Source of the DNA: an uncultured Bacteroidia bacterium
GTDB taxonomy: Bacteria; Bacteroidota; Bacteroidia; J057; CALLMJ01
Assembly (NCBI GenBank): GCA_938006875.1
Contig: CALLMJ010000117.1
Span: forward strand, 1-43,751
DNA: 43,751 bases
Direction: 5' to 3'
In this document: in pieces, positions 42,739 through 43,751 of the stretch
Layout of the letters: every line of letters starts with the position of its first letter
How positions within the stretch are numbered: position 1 is the first letter of the stretch
Made by a program: the position numbers and the translations under genes
Notes under the pieces: generated by a model
What the model saw: only the letters and a program-made list of their open reading frames with translations
Told to the model about the DNA's origin: nothing
Databases searched by the model: none

Positions 42739-43269
42739 GTGAAAATTCTTTCTGGAAAATTTAAGGGCAAAAGTATTCCATTTGATAACAATTTACCTTC
42801 TAAACCTACTAAAAATATAGCAAAAGAAGCAATTTTCAATTATTTAAATTCTGAAGGTAACTGGTCAGATATTATTTTTTTAGATTTATTTGCAGGAACT
42901 GGTAACATAGGTTTAGAAGCTATAAGCAGAGGTTCAAAATGGGTTTATTTTGTAGATAATTCTAAAAAATGCCAAAAATTTATTCAGCAAATTCTTAAAG
43001 ATTGGAATATTGAAAACGCCAACTTCCTTTTACAAGATTACCAAGATTTTATTAAAAAAAATTCAGTTTTATTTGATGTTATTTTTTTAGATCCACCCTA
43101 TCAGAAAGTACCATTACATATTTTGATACCCAGTTTCTATGAATTTTTAAAACCCAATGGTATCATGATTTTAGAACATCTTTCCTCAGACTCTTTCCAT
43201 AATTTTAAAGGTTTTCAAGAAAAAAAAGTTTATGGATTATCTGCATTTTCTATTTTCAAAAAAATATAA
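42739..43269 (+). CDS. rsmD: 16S rRNA (guanine966-N2)-methyltransferase RsmD
   Basis: The 176-residue methyltransferase begins KILSGKFKGKSI (the RIxxGxxxGR-like start of RsmD), with PTKNIAKEAIFNYL, SAM motif FLDLFAGTGNIGLEAISRGS and the catalytic DPPY in VIFLDPPYQKVP. It methylates G966 of 16S rRNA. The start is a GTG at 42739, 2 nt after the DUF3822 stop and placed exactly at the conserved N terminus. coaD, the usual next gene in many genomes, is not found downstream. Confidence 0.95.
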   Translation: MKILSGKFKGKSIPFDNNLPSKPTKNIAKEAIFNYLNSEGNWSDIIFLDLFAGTGNIGLEAISRGSKWVYFVDNSKKCQKFIQQILKDWNIENANFLLQDYQDFIKKNSVLFDVIFLDPPYQKVPLHILIPSFYEFLKPNGIMILEHLSSDSFHNFKGFQEKKVYGLSAFSIFKKI

Positions 43270-43428
43270 ATCAGTATAAAAGACCGTCTGACACGCTCGT
43301 ATAAGCCATAAAAAATTAAACCACCCCCAACACAGAAGCCAAATCAAGGTCTAACTCAAAAAAGTCAAAATCCCAATCTTTTTTTTTATTTATTTTGCAT
43401 TAAAAATTTCAACAGTACTGAAAAGACA
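43270..43428. other. Composition boundary: G+C-richer intergenic DNA with a possible ORF tail
   Basis: From about 43276 the sequence becomes richer in G+C and in C on the plus strand. On the minus strand 43320-43380 reads as a short ORF end (DWDFDFFELDLDLASVLGVV then stop) with a stop just upstream, which looks like the tail of a broken gene. A variant box TATTTTG (43391-43397) precedes the last gene by 31 nt. Confidence 0.35.
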
Positions 43429-43751
43429 ATGAAAGAAAACAAATTTAAAACTGGCTCTGAATGGCGCTTATGGGATTTACACGTTCATACCCCATTTTCT
43501 CATTTGTCAAACGGATTTAAAAATGATTGGGATAACTATGTTAAGGAACTCTTCAAAAGAGCTATCGAAAACAATGTTTCTGCGTTTGGTATAACCGACT
43601 ACTTTACTATAATTAAGCTTTACAGGCAGGTTATCATCGTAACACACAATGCAAACATTGTTGTAAACGCAGATGCCGAGCAGGTTATCGTTGCGGAAAA
43701 TAATGAAGAAAGATTGTCGTATAGAAGCGGCTCATTAGAAAATCCAGATAT
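43429..43751 (+). pseudogene. Internally deleted PHP/ABC-ATPase (TrlF-type) gene, 3' end outside the window
   Basis: The open frame (107 codons, running off the edge) starts with the N terminus of PHP-ATPase proteins of the TrlF type: TGSEWRLWDLHVHTPFSHLS (PHP metal motif DLHVHT) and NNVSAFGITDYFTI. Within a few residues it continues as RQVIIVTHNANIVVNADAEQ, the H-loop near the C terminus of the ABC-type ATPase domain, and then EERLSYRSGSLENPD. In full-length family members several hundred residues, including Walker A, lie between. An in-frame internal deletion at about 43605-43625 is inferred. Codon use (GCG, GCC, CGC) differs from the neighbours, suggesting transfer. It is absent from the ORF track because it is incomplete. 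Confidence 0.6.

Noticed and set aside
1-43751. tRNA, rRNA, riboswitch or intact insertion sequence anywhere in the window
   Set aside because: Looked for by eye and not found. Short or degenerate examples could still be missed without a covariance-model search.

Overview
The window is A+T-rich DNA (roughly 30% G+C by eye) from a member of the Bacteroidota, probably a Cytophagales/Chitinophagales-like lineage. The evidence is a short 288-residue primary sigma factor, recurrent -7 boxes of the form TAnnTTTG with almost no Shine-Dalgarno sequences, type IX secretion (T9SS) C-terminal sorting domains on three large secreted proteins, a CarboxypepD_reg-like TonB receptor, a Bacteroidota-type LptD, and the DUF3822-rsmD pair. 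Most of it is chromosomal housekeeping sequence with small accessory islands. No tRNA, rRNA, CRISPR array, integrase or intact transposase was seen.

Layout. 1-2.1 kb: an incomplete Rpn/PD-(D/E)XK-like gene at the left edge, a small lipoprotein and an RsmB/NOP-type RNA methyltransferase. 2.1-4.3 kb: a G+C-rich dispersed repeat (family 1), a decayed copy of the folC 3' end and a DUF389 membrane protein, followed by the intact folC. 4.3-8.1 kb (minus strand): folC, a coiled-coil membrane protein, a second dispersed repeat (family 2), a zinc-ribbon membrane protein and a geranylgeranyl-reductase-type flavoprotein. 8.2-10.6 kb: an M14 carboxypeptidase carrying a T9SS signal. 10.7-14.1 kb (minus): rpoD, a small conserved-looking gene, ftsE and glpD. 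14.4-21.7 kb (plus): rplU-rpmA, then metF, meaB, hemB, a hotdog thioesterase, ppk1 and a Gfo/Idh oxidoreductase. 21.7-37.6 kb: envelope genes (OmpA-like, T9SS cargo, TonB receptor, coiled-coil protein, lepA-lptD, SGNH-LysM hydrolase, BNR/VPS10-like T9SS cargo). 37.7-43.3 kb: alkB and rlmE (minus), then a bactofilin, an AtpZ-like protein, a two-helix membrane protein coupled to hemN, DUF3822 and rsmD. From about 43.28 kb the base composition changes, and the last gene looks like an internally deleted PHP/ABC-ATPase (TrlF-type) gene that runs off the window.

How the genes work together. Heme synthesis (hemB, hemN), one-carbon/folate metabolism (folC, metF), ribosome production and modification (rplU, rpmA, rsmD, rlmE, RsmB-like, lepA) and outer-membrane biogenesis (lptD, OmpA-like, TonB receptor, T9SS cargo) dominate. 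The primary sigma factor lies in the same window as about twenty boxes it should recognise. Several boxes sit so close to the ATG that the mRNAs would be leaderless or nearly so. They also show that several ORF-track starts are too far upstream, and those starts are corrected below.

The most notable non-gene structure is repeat family 1. One copy is intergenic. The other lies inside the lptD reading frame, just before the signal peptide, and codes for about 42 residues without a stop. This resembles the in-frame palindromic elements of Rickettsia. Family 2 is a 45-nt hairpin with wobble-compensated changes and a tail of 29-bp tandem units. The folC 3' end is duplicated in direct orientation on both sides of the DUF389 gene, as if a small island had integrated at that gene end.
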